Shown here in pieces: positions 33,693-47,566 of a DNA stretch of 64,000 nucleotides. The first letter of the stretch is position 1, and each line of letters starts with the position of its first letter. The position numbers were made by a program, and so were the translations under genes. The stretch comes from Zoroaster sp. YZ-2022 (Eukaryota > Echinodermata > Asteroidea > Forcipulatida > Zoroasteridae), in NCBI GenBank assembly GCA_029582265.1, contig CM055837.1:21178967-21242966 (forward strand), in the 5' to 3' direction. Under the pieces are notes generated by a model. It was not told the DNA's origin and did not search any database. It saw nothing but the letters and a program-made list of their open reading frames with translations.

Positions 33693-36600
33693 TCCATACT
33701 ATAATGATCGTTAAGTCGCCATCTTTGTTAGTGCAAACACGGGGCGCCGCCATCTTTGTTTCGGGGCGCCGCCATGTTTTTTTCAGGGCGCCGCCATGTT
33801 TCTTTCAGGGCGCCGCCATGTTTTTTTCAGGGCGCCGCCATGTTTCTTTCAGGGCGCCGCCATGTTTCGCGTCAACTGGCGCCCGCACCCTGCTGAATTG
33901 ATGCGTCCTGGGGTCAATTTCGGGGTACCCGTGGGTTGGGTGTCTGCGTTGTTGGTGTTCCGACGTCTACCCGCGATTGATTGCGTGCAACGGCAGCCGG
34001 ACACCCGCAATGATCGTTAAGCTTGGTCGGGTGACTTCGCGGCTATCCTCGGTGATCGAGGGGTCGGGCGGGGTGCCAGATGAGGCGAACACTCCTGACT
34101 GCTGTGGTTCGAGATGTCTGGTTGGCTGTTTCAGACGGACCCTGATTGGTCTTTTATTTTTCATCAATGAACCTGTACCTACACGTGACCTTTGTGCTCA
34201 AAGACAATTTTCATCAACATTTACAACACACGTTTGGAATGTTTGTTGTTTTTGTTGTTTGATAATAAAACAATAAAATACCAAACATCCGTAAACATTT
34301 TTAATCAACATGAGCAACATTGGTTAGTTACTCCGCGGCTTTCGGTGAGCGTTGGTCGAGGAGGCCGGGTGCCACATACCACGAACAGTACCGAACTGCC
34401 GCGTTGCGAAATGTCTGATTCTCTGTTTCAGACGGACCTCCTGATTGGTCGGTAATGACGTCGGTGTGTCGACTCGACTCTTTGTTGATGCATTTATTTC
34501 GCGTAGCTCTTTAGTCCTAGGTCTTAGGGACGTGACCAAGAGCTACGATTATCACAGCTATCTCCAAACATCACTAAACAATTTTTAATCAACATGATCA
34601 ACATTTACAAAACCATTTTTGTTGTTTGATATTTGATAATAAATACCAAACATCAATTAACCTCAGTACCCATGTAATACTTTTGAAAGCCTGTAGTATC
34701 CAGACGCCATGTCCTCGATTGTGTACAAAGTCTATGGAGAGTTCAGTGCACTTTCAAATAATTTCTTAACACAATGTGAATTATTTCTCAGTCCCAGATT
34801 CATGTCTTTTGGAGAGTTCACTGCATTTTCAAAGTAAAGTTTAACACAATTTAAATTATTTCTCAGTCCCAGATTCATATAATATATATTATAAGATATA
34901 TTATAATATAGGCCCTATGTTATAATATATATTTTATAGCAGTTCTGTATTCCTCAGCTTGCTTGATTTGTGAAAGCGGCGCCGCCATGTTTCTTTCAGG
35001 GCGCCGCCATGTTTCGCGTCAACTGGCGCCCGCACCCTGCTGAATTGATGCGTCCTGGGGTCAATTTCGGGTACCCGTGGGTTGGGGTCTGCGTTGTTGG
35101 TGTTCCGACGTCTACCCGCGATTGCGTGGATTGCGTGCAACGGCAGCCGGACACCCGCAATGATCGTTAAGCTTGGTCGGGTGACTTCGCGGCTATCCTC
35201 GGTGATCGAGGGGTCGGGCGGGGTGCCAGATGAGGCGAACACTCCCTGACTGCTGTGGTTCGAGATGTCTGGTTGGCTGTTTCAGACGGACCCCCTGATT
35301 GGTCTTATTTTTCATCAATGAACCCGTACCTACACGTGACCTTTGTGCTCAAAAGACAATTTTCATCAACATTTACAACACACGTTTGGAATGTTTGTTG
35401 TTTTGTTGTTTGATAATAAAACAATAAAATACCAAACATCCGTAAACATTTTTAATCAACATGAGCAACATTGGTTGGGTTACCCGCGGCTTTCGGTGAG
35501 CGTTGGTCGAGGAGGCCGGTGCCACATACCACGAACAGTACCGAACTGTTGCGTTGCGAAATGTCTGATTCTCTGTTTCAGACGGACCTCCTGATTGGTC
35601 GGTAATGACGTCGGTGTGTCGACTCGACTCTTTGTTGATGCATTTATTTCGCGTAGCTCTTTTAGTCCCAGGTCTTAGGGACGTGACCAAGAGCTACGAT
35701 TATCACAGCTGTCTCCAAACATCTATACACAATTTTAATAATCATGATCAAATTTTACAAAACCCTTTTGTTGTTTGATATTTGATAATAAATACCAAAC
35801 ATCAATTAACCTCAGTACCCATGTAATACTTTTGAAAGCCTGTAGTATCCAGACGCCATGTCCTCGATTGTGTACAAAGTCTATGGAGAGTTCAGTGCAC
35901 TTTCAAATAATTTCTTAACACAATGTGAATTATTTCTCATTCCCAGATTCATGTCTTTATGGAGAGTTCACTGCATTTTCAAAGTAAATTTTAACACAAT
36001 TTAAATTATTTATCAGTCCAAGATTAATATCATATATATTATAAGATATATTATAATATAGGCCCTATGTTATAATATATATTTTTATAGCAGTTCTGTA
36101 TTCCTCAGCTTGCTGATTTGTGAAAACAATTTTCAACCGATGAAATAGGGACTCTGACCTTTGATTTTACATACATAGAAGTAGAACTTGAACTGTTAGA
36201 AAAGCCAAAATGATTTCACAATTGCCAGTGTAGATACCATCAGTCTTTCAACTTTGAGGTAATATAAAACGATTTCAGATCTGACAATCACAACAGCTTA
36301 TGCACTTAGGTTTCAGGACATTTCTCACACAAAACAATTTCGGGAATCTTTTCTCCCAATTTTGAATATTTTAAAAAGGTTTTAAAAACCTACAGCGCCA
36401 TGGCAACAATTTAAACTCAAACTGCGTCCTATTTTATATTAAGGGGGTGGGGGCCTCAGAAAACAGTGCAGATTTCATCTGCAAATTTAATGTTATTCAT
36501 ATTTATTTCCCCCTTTTTTCATGACTTGAAGGGGCCATGCAATCAATTTCCAAAAGAGACATTTTGTGCACATATCTGTGTCTGAACTGTACGAAAATAC

Positions 36601-36926
36601 TAGGATACCCGTTTTCTGTGTACATGTATTTCTTTTCAGTACATTTATTTATTCAATATTCACTGTCCTACCATGTTAACAACCCGAGGGCGCTGTTGTG
36701 TTATGTCACTTTGACTTTTTACATGCCCCCCCCCGCTCAAAAATTAACCAATCACCAAGCTTATTCTAGAAAATGATGACCCTTGAGTGCCCCCTGCAAA
36801 TTAGACCCCGTTACCCCATATTACATTACATAAACCAGCAAAAAGAAGTCGGCACAAAACCCGCAACATTTAATACTCACACATCACCCACTAGCGGGTG
36901 CTGCGCGAAGCGCAACATCCCGCCAG
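33693..36926 (+). mobile_element. Helitron array unit 2 (two units fused)
   Basis: Starts TCCATACTATAATG directly after CTAG of unit 1. At about 34975 the sequence jumps from the CAGCTTGC...GATTTGTGAAA position of one unit to the GGCGCCGCCATG repeat near the start of another, so the 3' 750 bases of the first and the first 100 of the second are missing. Ends CCAG at 36926 with an eroded hairpin. The jump lies close to where the large element's homology to short units ends (11574). Confidence 0.88.
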
Positions 36927-39120
36927 TCTATACTATAATGATCGTTAAGTCGCCATCTTTGTTAGTGCAAACACGGGGCGCCGCCATCTTTGTTTCGGGG
37001 CGCCGCCATGTTTTTTCAGGGCGCCGCCATGTTTCTTTCAGGGCGCCGCCATGTTTCGCGTCAACTGGCGCCCGCACCCTGCTGAATTGATGCGTCCTGG
37101 GGTCAATTTCGGGGTACCCGTGGGTTGGGGTCTGCGTTGTTGGTGTTCCGACGTTCACCCGCGATTGCGTGGATTGCGTGCAACGGCAGCCGGACACCCG
37201 CAATGATCGTTAAGCTTGGTCGGGTGACTTCGCGGCTATCCTCGGTGATCGAGGGGTCGGGCGGGGTGCCAGATGAGGCGAACACTCCCTGACTGCTGTG
37301 GTTCGAGATGTCTGGTTGGCTGTTTCAGACGGACCCCTGATTGGTCTTATTTTCATCAATGAACTCCGTACCTACACGTGACCTTTGTGCTCAAAAGACA
37401 ATTTTCATCAACATTTACAACACGTTTGGAATGTTTGTTGTTTTTGTTGTTTGATAATAAAACAATAAAATACCAAACATCCGTAAACATTTTTAATCAA
37501 CATGAGCAACATTGGTTAGTTACTCCGCGGCTTTCGGTGAGCGTTGGTCGAGGAGGCCGGGTGCCACATACCACGAACAGTACCGAACTGCCGCGTTGCG
37601 AAATGTCTGATTCTGTGTTTCAGACGGACCTCCTGATTGGTCGGTAATGACGTCGGTGTGTCGACTCGACTCTTTGTTGATGCATTTATTTCGCGTAGCT
37701 CTTTTAGTCCTAGGTCTTAGGGACGTGACCAAGAGCTACGATTATCACAGCTATCTCCAAACATCAATAAACAATTTTAATCAACATGATCAACATTTAC
37801 AAAACCCTTTTTGTTGTTTGATATTTGATAATAAATACCAAACATCAATTAACCTCAGTACCCATGTAATACTTTTGAAAGCCTGTAGTATCCAGACGCC
37901 ATGTCCTCGATTGTGTACAAAGTCTATGGAGAGTTCAGTGCACTTTCAAATAATTTCTTAACACAATGTGAATTATTTCTCAGTCCCAGCTTCATGTCCT
38001 ATGTTATAATATATATTTTTATAGCAGTTCTGTATTCCTCAGATTTTAATCAACATGATCAACATTTACAAAACCCTTTTTGTTGTTTGATATTTGATAA
38101 TAAATACCAAACATCAATTAACCTCAGTACCCATGTAATACTTTTGAAAGCCTGTAGTATCCAGACGCCATGTCCTCGATTGTGTACAAAGTCTATGGAG
38201 AGTTCAGTGCACTTTCAAATAATTTCTTAACACAATGTGAATTATTTCTCAGTCCCAGATTCATGTCCTATGTTATAATATATATTTTTATAGCAGTTCT
38301 GTATTCCTCAGCTTGCTGATTTGTGAAAACAATTTTCAACCGATGAAATAGGGACTCTGACCTTTGATTTTACATACATAGAAGTAGAACTTGAACTGTT
38401 AGAAAAGCCCAAAATGATTTCACAATTGCCAGTGTAGATACCATCAGTCTTTCAACTTTGAGGTAATATAAAACGATTTCAGATCTGACAATCACAACAG
38501 CTTATGCACTTAGGTTTCAGGACATTTCTCACACAAAACAATTTTGGGAATCTTTTCTCCCAATTTTGAATATTTTAAAAAGGTTTTAAAACCTACAGCG
38601 CCATGGCAACAATTTAAACTCAAACTGCGTCCTATTTTATATTAAGGGGTGGGGCCTTAGGAAACAGTGCAGATTTCATCTGCAAATTTAATGTTATTCA
38701 TATTTATTTCCCCCTTTTTTCATGACTTGAAGGGGCCATGCAATCAATTTTCAAAAGAGACATTTTGTGCACATATCTGTGTCTGAACTGTACGAAAATA
38801 CTAGGATACCCGTTTTCTGTGTACATGTATTTCTTTTCAGTACATTTATTTATTCAATATTCACTGTCCTACCATGTTAAAAACCCGAGGGCGCTGTTGT
38901 GTTATGTCACTTTGACTTTTACATGCCCCCGCTCAAAAATTAACCAATCACCAAGCTCATTCTAGAAAATGATGACCCTTGAGTGCCCCTGCAAATTAGA
39001 CCCCGTTACCCCATATTACATTACATAAACCAGCAAAGAAGTCGGCACAAAACCCGCAACATTTAATACTCACACATCACCCACACTAGCGGGTGCCGCG
39101 CGAAGCGCGGCATCCCGCGA
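36927..39120 (+). mobile_element. Helitron array unit 3
   Basis: Starts TCTATACTATAATGATC with no spacer. It has an internal tandem duplication of 269 bp (37774-38042 and 38043-38311), each copy with the same deletion before CCTATGTTATAATAT. The 3' hairpin is at 39086-39120; the final CTAG is mutated. Confidence 0.9.
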
Positions 39121-41646
39121 TGCTATACTCTCATGATCGTTATGTCGCCATCTTTGGTAGTGCAAACTCGGGGCGCCGCCATCTTTGTTTCAGGGAGCCG
39201 CCATGTTTCTTTCAGGGCGCCGCCATGTTTCTTTCAGGGCGCCGCCATGTTTCGCGTCAACTGGCGCCCGCACCCCGCTGGAATTGATGCGTCCTGGGGT
39301 CAATTTCGGGTACCCGTGGGTTGGGGTCTGCGTTGTTGGTGTTCCGACGTCTACCCGCGATTGCGTGGATTGCGTGCAACGGCAGCCGGACACCCGCAAT
39401 GATCGTTAAGCTTGGTCGGGTGACTTCGCGGCTATCCTCGGTGATCGAGGGTCGGGCGGGGTGCCAGATGAGGCGAAACACTCCCTGACTGCTGTGGTTC
39501 GAGATGTCTGGTTGGCTGTTTCAGACGGACCCCTGATTGGTCTTATTTTTCATCAATGAACTCCGTACCTACACGTGACCTTTGTGCTCAAAAGACAATT
39601 TTCATCAACATTTACAACACACGTTTGGAATGTTTGTTGTTTTGTTGTTTGATAATAAAACAATAAAATACCACACATCCGTAAACATTTTTAATCAACA
39701 TGAGCAACATTGGTTTGGGTTACTCCGCGGCTTTCGGTGAGCGTTGGTCCGCAACCCTGCTGAATTGATGCGTCCTGGGGTCAATTTCGGGTACCCGTGG
39801 GTTGGGGTCTGCGTTGTTGGTGTTCCGACGTTCACCCGCGATTGCGTGGATTGCGTGCAACGGCAGCCGGACACCCGCAATGATCGTTAAGCTTGGTCGG
39901 GTGACTTCGCGGCTATCCTCGGTGATCGAGGGGTCGGGCGGGAGTGCCAGATGAGGCGAACACTCCCCTGACTGCTGTGGTTCGAGATGTCTGGTTGGCT
40001 GTTTCAGACGGACCCCCTGATTGGTCTTATTTTTCATCAATGAACTCCGTACCTACACGTGACCTTTGTGCTCAAAAGACAATTTTCATCAACATTTACA
40101 ACACACGTTTGGAATGTTTGTTGTTTTTGTTGTTTGATAATAAAACAATAAAATACCAAACATCCGTAAACATTTTTAATCAACATGAGCAACATTGGTT
40201 TGGGTTACTCCGCGGCTTTCGGTGAGCGTTGGTCGAGGAGGCCGGGTGCCACATACCACGAACAGTACCGAACTGCCGCGTTGCGAAATGTCTGATTCTC
40301 TGTTTCAGACGGACCTCCTGATTGGTCGGTAATGACGTCGGTGTGTCGACTCGACTCTTTGTTGATGCATTTATTTCGCGTAGCTCTTTAGTCCTAGGTC
40401 TTAGGGACGTGACCAAGAGCTACGATTATCACAGCTATCTCCAAACATCAATAAACAATTTTAATCAACATGATCAACATTTACAAAACCCTTTTTGTTG
40501 TTTGATATTTGATAATAAATACCAAACATCAATTAACCTCAGTACCCATGTAATACTTTTGAAAGCCTGTAGTATCCAGACGCCATGTCCTCGATTGTGT
40601 ACAAAGTCTATGGAGAGTTCAGTGCACTTTCAAATAATTTCTTAACACAATGTGAATTATTTCTCAGTCCCAGATTCATGTCTTTTTGGAGAGTTCACTG
40701 CATTTTCAAAGTAAACTTTAACACAATTTAAATTATTTCTCAGTCCCAGATTCATATAATATTATTATAAGATATATTATAATATAGGCCCTATGTTATA
40801 ATATATATATTTATAGCAGTTCTGTATTCCTCAGCTTGCTGATTTGTGAAAACAATTTTCAACCGATGAAATAGGGACTCTGACCTTTGATTTTACATAC
40901 ATAGAAGTAGAACTTGAACTGTTAGAAAAGCCCAAAATGATTTCACAATTGCCAGTGTAGATACCATCAGTCTTTCAACTTTGAGGTAATATACAACGAT
41001 TTCAGATCTGACAATCACAACAGCTTATGCACTTTAGGTTTCAGGACATTTCTCACACAAAACAATTTTGGGAATCTTTTTCTCCCAATTTTGAATATTT
41101 TAAAAAGGTTTTAAAACCTACAGCGCCATGGCATACAATTTAAACTCAAACTGCGTCCTATTTTATATTAAGGGGTGGGGGCCTCAGGAAACAGTGCAGA
41201 TTTCATCTGCAAATTTAATGTTATTCATATTTATTTCCCCTTTTTCATGACTTGAAGGGGCCATGCAATCAATTTCCAAAGAGACATTTTGTGCACATAT
41301 CTGTGTCTGAACTGTACGAAAATACTAGGATACCCGTTTTCTGTGTACATGTATTTCTTTTCAGTACATTTATTTATTCAATATTCACTGTCCTACCATG
41401 TTAAAAACCCGAGGGCGCTGTTGTGTTATGTCACTTTGACTTTTACACCCCCCTCAAAAATTAACCAATCACCAAAGCTCATTCTAGAGAAATGATGACC
41501 CTTGAGTGCCCCCTGCAAATTAGACCCCGTTACCCCATATTACATTACATAAACCAGCAAAGAAGTCGGCACAAAACCCGCAACATTTAATACTCACACA
41601 TCACCCACACCTAGCGGGTGCCGCGCGACGCGCGGCATCCCGCTAG
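39121..41646 (+). mobile_element. Helitron array unit 4
   Basis: The start is mutated (TGCTATACTCTCATGATC). It contains a tandem duplication with a period of 481 bp, whose junction reads GCGTTGGTC|CGCA at 39749/39750. Perfect 3' hairpin and CTAG at 41611-41646 (one loop change). It is followed by a 7-base spacer, TCTTCCA, before unit 5. Confidence 0.9.
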
Positions 41647-41653
41647 TCTTCCA

Positions 41654-44159
41654 TCCATACTATAATGATCGTTAAGTCGCCATCTTTGTTAGTGCAAACA
41701 CGGGGCGCCGCCATCTTTGTTTCAGGGCGCCGCCATGTTTCTTTCAGGGCGCCGCCATGTTTCGCGTCAACTGGCGCCCGCACCCTGCTGAATTGATGCG
41801 TCCTGGGGTCAATTTCGGGGTACCCGTGGGTTGGGGTCTGCGTTGTTGGTGTTCCGACGTCTACCCGCGATTGCGTGGATTGCGTGCAACGGCAGCCGGA
41901 CACCCGCAATGATCGTTAAGCTTGGTCGGGTGACTTCGCGGCTATCCTCGGTGATCGAGGGGTCGGGCGGGGTGCCAGATGAGGCGAACACTCCCTGACT
42001 GCTGTGGTTCGAGATGTCTGGTTGGCTGTTTCAGACGGACCCCCTGATTGGTCTTATTTTTCATCAATGAACTCCGTACCTACACGTGACCTTTGTGCTC
42101 AACAGACAATTTTCATCAACATTTACAACACACGTTTGGAATGTTTGTTGTTTTTGTTGTTTGATAATAAAACAATAAAATACCACACATCCGTAAACAT
42201 TTTTAATCAACATGAGCAACATTGGTTGGGTTACTCCGCGGCTTTCGGTGAGCGTTGGTCCGCACCCTGCTGAATTGATGCGTCCTGGGGTCAATTTCGG
42301 GGTACCCGTGGGTTGGGGTCTGCGTTGTTGGTGTTCCGACGTCTACCCGCGATTGCGTGGATTGCGTGCAACGGCAGCCGGACACCCGCAATGATCGTTA
42401 AGCTTGGTCGGGTGACTTCGCGGCTATCCTCGGTGATCGAGGGGTCGGACGGGGTGCCAGATGAGGCGAACACTCCCTGACTGCTGTGGTTCGAGATGTC
42501 TGGTTGGCTGTTTCAGACGGACCCCCTGATTGGTCTTATTTTTCATCAATGAACTCCGTACCTACACGTGACCTTTGTGCTCAAAAGACAATTTTCATCA
42601 ACATTTACAACACACGTTTGGAATGTTTGTTGTTTTTGTTGTTTGATAATAAAACAATAAAATACCACACATCCGTAAACATTTTTAATCAACATGAGCA
42701 ACATTGGTTGGGTTACTCCGCGGCTTTCGGTGAGCGTTGGTCGAGGAGGCCGGGTGCCACATACCACGAACAGTACCGAACTGCCGCGTTGCGAAATGTC
42801 TGATTCTCTGTTTCAGCCGGACCTCCTGATTGGTCGGTAATGACGTCGGTGTGTCGACTCGACTCTTTGTTGATGCATTTATTTCGCGTAGCTCTTTTAG
42901 TCCTAGGTCTTAGGGACGTGACCAAGAGCTACGATTATCACAGCTATCTCCATACATCAATAAACAATTTTAATCAACATGATCAACATTTACAAAACCC
43001 TTTTTGTTGTTTGATATTTGATAATAAATACAAAACATCAATTAACCTCAGTACCCATGTAATACTTTTGAAAGCCTGTAGTATCCAGACGCCATGTCCT
43101 CGATTGTGTACAAAGTCTATGGAGAGTTCAGTGCACTTTCAAATAATTTCTTAACACAATGTGAATTATTTCTCAGTCCCAGATTCATGTCTTTTGGAGA
43201 GTTCACTGCATTTTCAAAGTAAAGTTTAACACAATTTAAATTATTTCTCAGTCCCAGATTCATATAATATATATTATAAGATATATTATAATATAGGCCC
43301 TATGTTATAATATATATTTTTATAGCAGTTCTGTATTCCTCAGCTTGCTGATTTGTGAAACAATTTTCAACCGATGAAATAGGGACTCTGACCTTTGATT
43401 TTACATACATAGAAGTAGAACTTGAACTGTTAGAAAAGCCCAAAATGATTTCACAATTGCCAGTGTAGATACCATCAGTCTTTCAACTTTGAGGTAATAT
43501 AAAACGATTTCAGATCTGACAATCACAACAGCTTATGCACTTAGGTTTCAGGACATTTCACACAAAACAATTTTGGGAATCTTTTCTCCCAATTTTGAAT
43601 ATTTTAAAAAGGTTTTAAAAACCTACAGCGCCATGGCAACAATTTAAACTCAAACTGCGTCCTATTTTATATTAAGGGGGTGGGGGCCTCAGGAAACAGT
43701 GCAGATTTCATCTGCAAATTTAATGTTATTCATATTTATTTCCCCCTTTTTTCATGACTTGAAGGGGCCATGCAATCAATTTCCAAAAGATACATTTTGT
43801 GCACATATCTGTGTCTGAACTGTACGAAAATACTAGGATACCCGTTTTCTGTGTACATGTATTTCTTTTCAGTACATTTATTTATTCAATATTCACTGTC
43901 CTACCATGTTAAAAACCCGAGGGCGCTGTTGTGTTATGTCACTTTGACTTTTTACATGCCCCCCCCCCGCTCAAAAATTAACCAATCACCAAGCTCATTC
44001 TAGAAAATGATGACACTTTAGTGACCCCTTCAAATTAGAACCCGTTAACACATATTACATTAAATAAACAAGCAAAGAAGTAGTCTCAAAACCCGCAACA
44101 TTTAATACTCACATCACCATTAATTTAGCGGTGTTGCGCGAAGCGCGGCATCCCGCTAG
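41654..44159 (+). mobile_element. Helitron array unit 5
   Basis: Starts TCCATACTATAATG. It has the same 482-bp internal duplication with the same junction as unit 4 (at 42260/42261), so units 4 and 5 descend from one rearranged template. Only three YY1-type repeats. The 3' end is eroded on the stem but keeps CTAG (44156-44159). Confidence 0.92.
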
Positions 44160-46196
44160 TCTATACTATAATGATCGTTAAGTCGCCATCTTTGTTAGTG
44201 CAAACACGGGGCGCCGCCATCTTTGTTTCAGGGCGCCGCCATGTTTTTTTCAGGGCGCCGCCATGTTTCTTTCAGGGCGCCGCCATGTTTCGCGTCAACT
44301 GGCGCCCGCACCCTGCTGAATTGATGCGTCCTGGGGTCAATTTCGGGGTACCCGTGGGTTGGGGTCTGCGTTGTTGGTGTTCCGACGTCTACCCGCGATT
44401 GCGTGGATTGCGTGCAACGGCAGCCGGACACCCGCAATGATCGTTAAGCTTGGTCGGGTGACTTCGCGGCTATCCTCGGTGATCGAGGGTCGGGCGGGTG
44501 CCAGATGAGGCGAACACTCCCTGACTGCTGTGGTTCGAGATGTCTGGTTGGCTGTTTCAGACGGACCCCTGATTGGTCTTATTTTTCATCAATGAACTCC
44601 GTACCTACACGTGACCTTTGTGCTCAAAAGACAATTTTCATCAACATTTACAACACACGTTTGGAATGTTTGTTGTTTTGTTGTTTGATAATAAAACAAT
44701 AAAATACCAAACATCCGTAAATTTTTAATCAACATGAGCAACATTGGTTGGGGTTACTCCGCGGCTTTCGGTGAGCGTTGGTCGAGGAGGCCGGGTGCCA
44801 CATACCACGAACAGTACCGAACTGCCGCGTTGCAAATGTCTGATTCTCTGTTTCAGACGGACCTCCTGATTGGTCGGTAGCCCGACGTCGGTGTGTCGAC
44901 TCGACTGTTTGTTGATGCATTTATTTCGCGTAGCTCTTTTAGTCCTAGGTCTTTGGGACGTGACCAAGAGCTACGATTATCACAGCTATCTCCAAACATC
45001 AATAAACAATTTTAATCAACATGATCAACATTTACAAAACCCTTTTTGTTGTTTGATATTTGATAATAAATACCAAACATCAATTAACCTCAGTACCCAT
45101 GTAATACTTTTGAAAGCCTGTAGTATCCAGACGCCATGTCCTCGATTGTGTACAAAGTCTATGGAGAGTTCAGTGCACTTTCAAATAATTTCTTAACACA
45201 ATGAATTATTTCTCAGTCCCAGATTCATGTCTTTTGGAGAGTTCACTGCATTTTCAAAGTAAAGTTTAACACAATTTAAATTATTTCTCAGTCCCAGATT
45301 CATATAATATATATTATAAGATATATTATAATATAGGCCCTATGTTATAATATATATTTTTATAGCAGTTCTGTATTCCTCAGCTTGCTGATTTGTGAAA
45401 ACAATTTTCAACCGATGAAATAGGACTCTGACCTTTGATTTTACATACATAGAAGTAGAACTTGAACTGTTAGAAAGCCCCAAAAATGATTTCACAATTG
45501 CCAGTGTAGATACCATCAGTCTTTCAACTTTGAGGTAATATAAAACGATTTCAGATCTGACAATCACAACAGCTTATGCACTTAGGTTTCAGGACATTTC
45601 TCACACAAAACAATTTTGGGAATCTTTTCTCCCAATTTGAATATTTTAAAAAGGTTTTAAACCTACAGCGCCATGGCAACAATTTAAACTCAAACTGCGT
45701 CCTATTTTATATTAAGGGGGTGGGGGCCTCAGGAAACAGTGCAGATTTCATCTGCAAATTTAATGTTATTCATATTTATTTCCCTTTTTCATGACTTGAA
45801 GGGGCCATGCAATCAATTTCAAAAGAGACATTTTGTGCACATATCTGTGTCTGAACTGTACGAAAATACTAGGATACCCGTTTTCTGTGTACATGTATTT
45901 CTTTTCAGTACATTTATTTATTCAATATTCACTGTCCTACCATGTTAAAAACCCGAGGGCGCTGTTGTGTTATGTCACTTTGACTTTTTACATGCCCCCC
46001 CCCGCGCAAAAATTAACCAATCACCAAGCTCATTCTAGAAAATGATGACCCTTGAGTGCCCCCTGCAAATTAGACCCCGTTACCCCATATTACATTACAT
46101 AAACCAGCAAAGAAGTCGGCACAAAACCCGCAACATTTAATACTCACACATCACCCACACCTAGCGGGTGCCGCGCGAAGCGCGGCATCCCGCTAG
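44160..46196 (+). mobile_element. Helitron array unit 6
   Basis: Complete 2037-bp unit, TCTATACTATAATG to CTAG, lacking the internal duplication. It is the last unit. The host resumes with T (TAGCAATAATAAATTGGG), giving an A^T site together with the left flank at 31633. Confidence 0.93.
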
Positions 46197-46204
46197 TAGC
46201 AATA

Positions 46205-46365
46205 ATAAATTGGGTCAAGTTGTCGGTGTTGTCACAAGGGTCGAGTTGTCTCGTAAGTCGAGTTGTCACAAGGGTCGAGTTGTCTCGCGGGTCGAGTTGT
46301 TTTAGGTCGAGTTGTCATAAGGGTTGAGTTGTCTCGTGGGTCGAGTTGTCCGTGCCGAGTTGTCA
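46205..46365 (+). repeat. GTCGAGTTGTC minisatellite
   Basis: Irregular units such as CACAAGGGTCGAGTTGTCTC. The same family, in both orientations, is at 50555-50830. It is part of the repeat into which the Helitron array inserted. Confidence 0.85.
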
Positions 46366-47566
46366 ACTCGCCCCTGGCAAATTCACCCGTTACAATCTCG
46401 CTCCTTACAAACTCGCCCCTGCTGTACAAACTCGCGCCTCAAAAAGTCGCCCCCGACAAATTCGCCCCTCGACAAACTCGCCCCCGTAATTTTTTGACGC
46501 ATCTCACGCTATGTATACTATGATGATTATGTATGAAAAAATTTTGTTTTGTTTGATTTAATTGCATTTTAATTATCTGTATTTTGTATGCAATTACTTA
46601 TTTTTATTTTACTTATTTATTTTACTAAGTATTTTGTTTCCTATTTATTCTATTTAATTGTAACTGTAAATGAATTATTCCTTGTAATATTAATTTTCGT
46701 TATATAAAAAAACGTCAATTGAAATGATTTTTATGTTAGTTACTCTCTTTTCAGTCTCACTGGCGCCAAATAATTTACCACACTAGAGTTATAAGACTTA
46801 AAATTAATAATTGGATTCATTAAAATACTTATGTCTCCGTACATCCTGCTTTTATTATAAATACTGTTTTAATTACTCTCTTATATCATGGAGGAAGGAA
46901 CCGTTATAAACGAGTCTCAACAGCGTGAAATGCGTCAAAAAATTACGGGGCGACTTTGTGAGGGGTGAGTTTGCCAGGGGGCGAGTTGACTGGTATGTAC
47001 ATATGTTCGCCAGTCAACTCGCCCCCTGGCAAACTCGCCCCTTACAATCTCGCCCCTTACAAACTCGCCCCCTGTCGATACAAACTCGCCCCCTGGCAAA
47101 CTCGCCCTTCACAAAGTCGCCCCTGACAAAGTCGCCCCTCGGCAAACTCGCCCCTCTACAAACTCGCCCCCCGTTATTTTTTGACGCAGTTCACGCTGTT
47201 GAGACTGGTTTAACGTTCATATAAGAGAGTATATTATTAATTATAATAAAGGCAGTTCTTTTCAGAACTAATTACTACTCAATTGAGATTTTCACATGGT
47301 GTCATCACCGCAATTAGTCTTACTTATCCTCTTCACCATGCAAAGCTACAATTTTTACCTAACATCATTTCAGTTGACGTTTTTTTTAACGAAAATAAAT
47401 ATTACAAGAAATAATTCATTTACAGTTACAATTAAATAGATTAAATAGGAAACTAGCTAAACAAAATACTGAGTAAAATAAATAAGTAAAATAAAAATAA
47501 ATAATTAATTACATACAAAATACAAAATACAGATAATTAAAATGTAATTAAATCAAACAAATAACT
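46366..47566. repeat. Foldback element with GGGGCGAGTTTG minisatellite arms
   Basis: A long palindrome. The centre is GGGGGCGAGTTGACTGG, a 16-base loop, and its exact complement (46977-47026). Flanking minisatellites on each side are complementary. The outer AT-rich arms 46536-46735 and 47371-47568 are inverted copies. The right arm is interrupted by the 105-bp repeat at 47253-47362. Terminal short tandem repeats in inverted arms resemble classical foldback elements. Confidence 0.8.
47253..47362 (-). repeat. 105-bp dispersed repeat, copy b
   Basis: Inverted copy of 4459-4565, located inside one arm of the foldback element but not in the other arm, so it arrived after the palindrome formed. 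Confidence 0.8.

Noticed and set aside
31567..46045. Recurrent 60-120 codon frames in the 31-46 kb region as a gene family
   Set aside because: They recur only because the Helitron units recur. The same sequence is open in several frames and both strands, and differs by frameshifts between units.
31634..46196. LTR retrotransposon or satellite explanation for the array
   Set aside because: Each unit has asymmetric ends (TC start, hairpin plus CTAG end), no TSD, and an A^T site. There is no gag-pol or TG...CA border.
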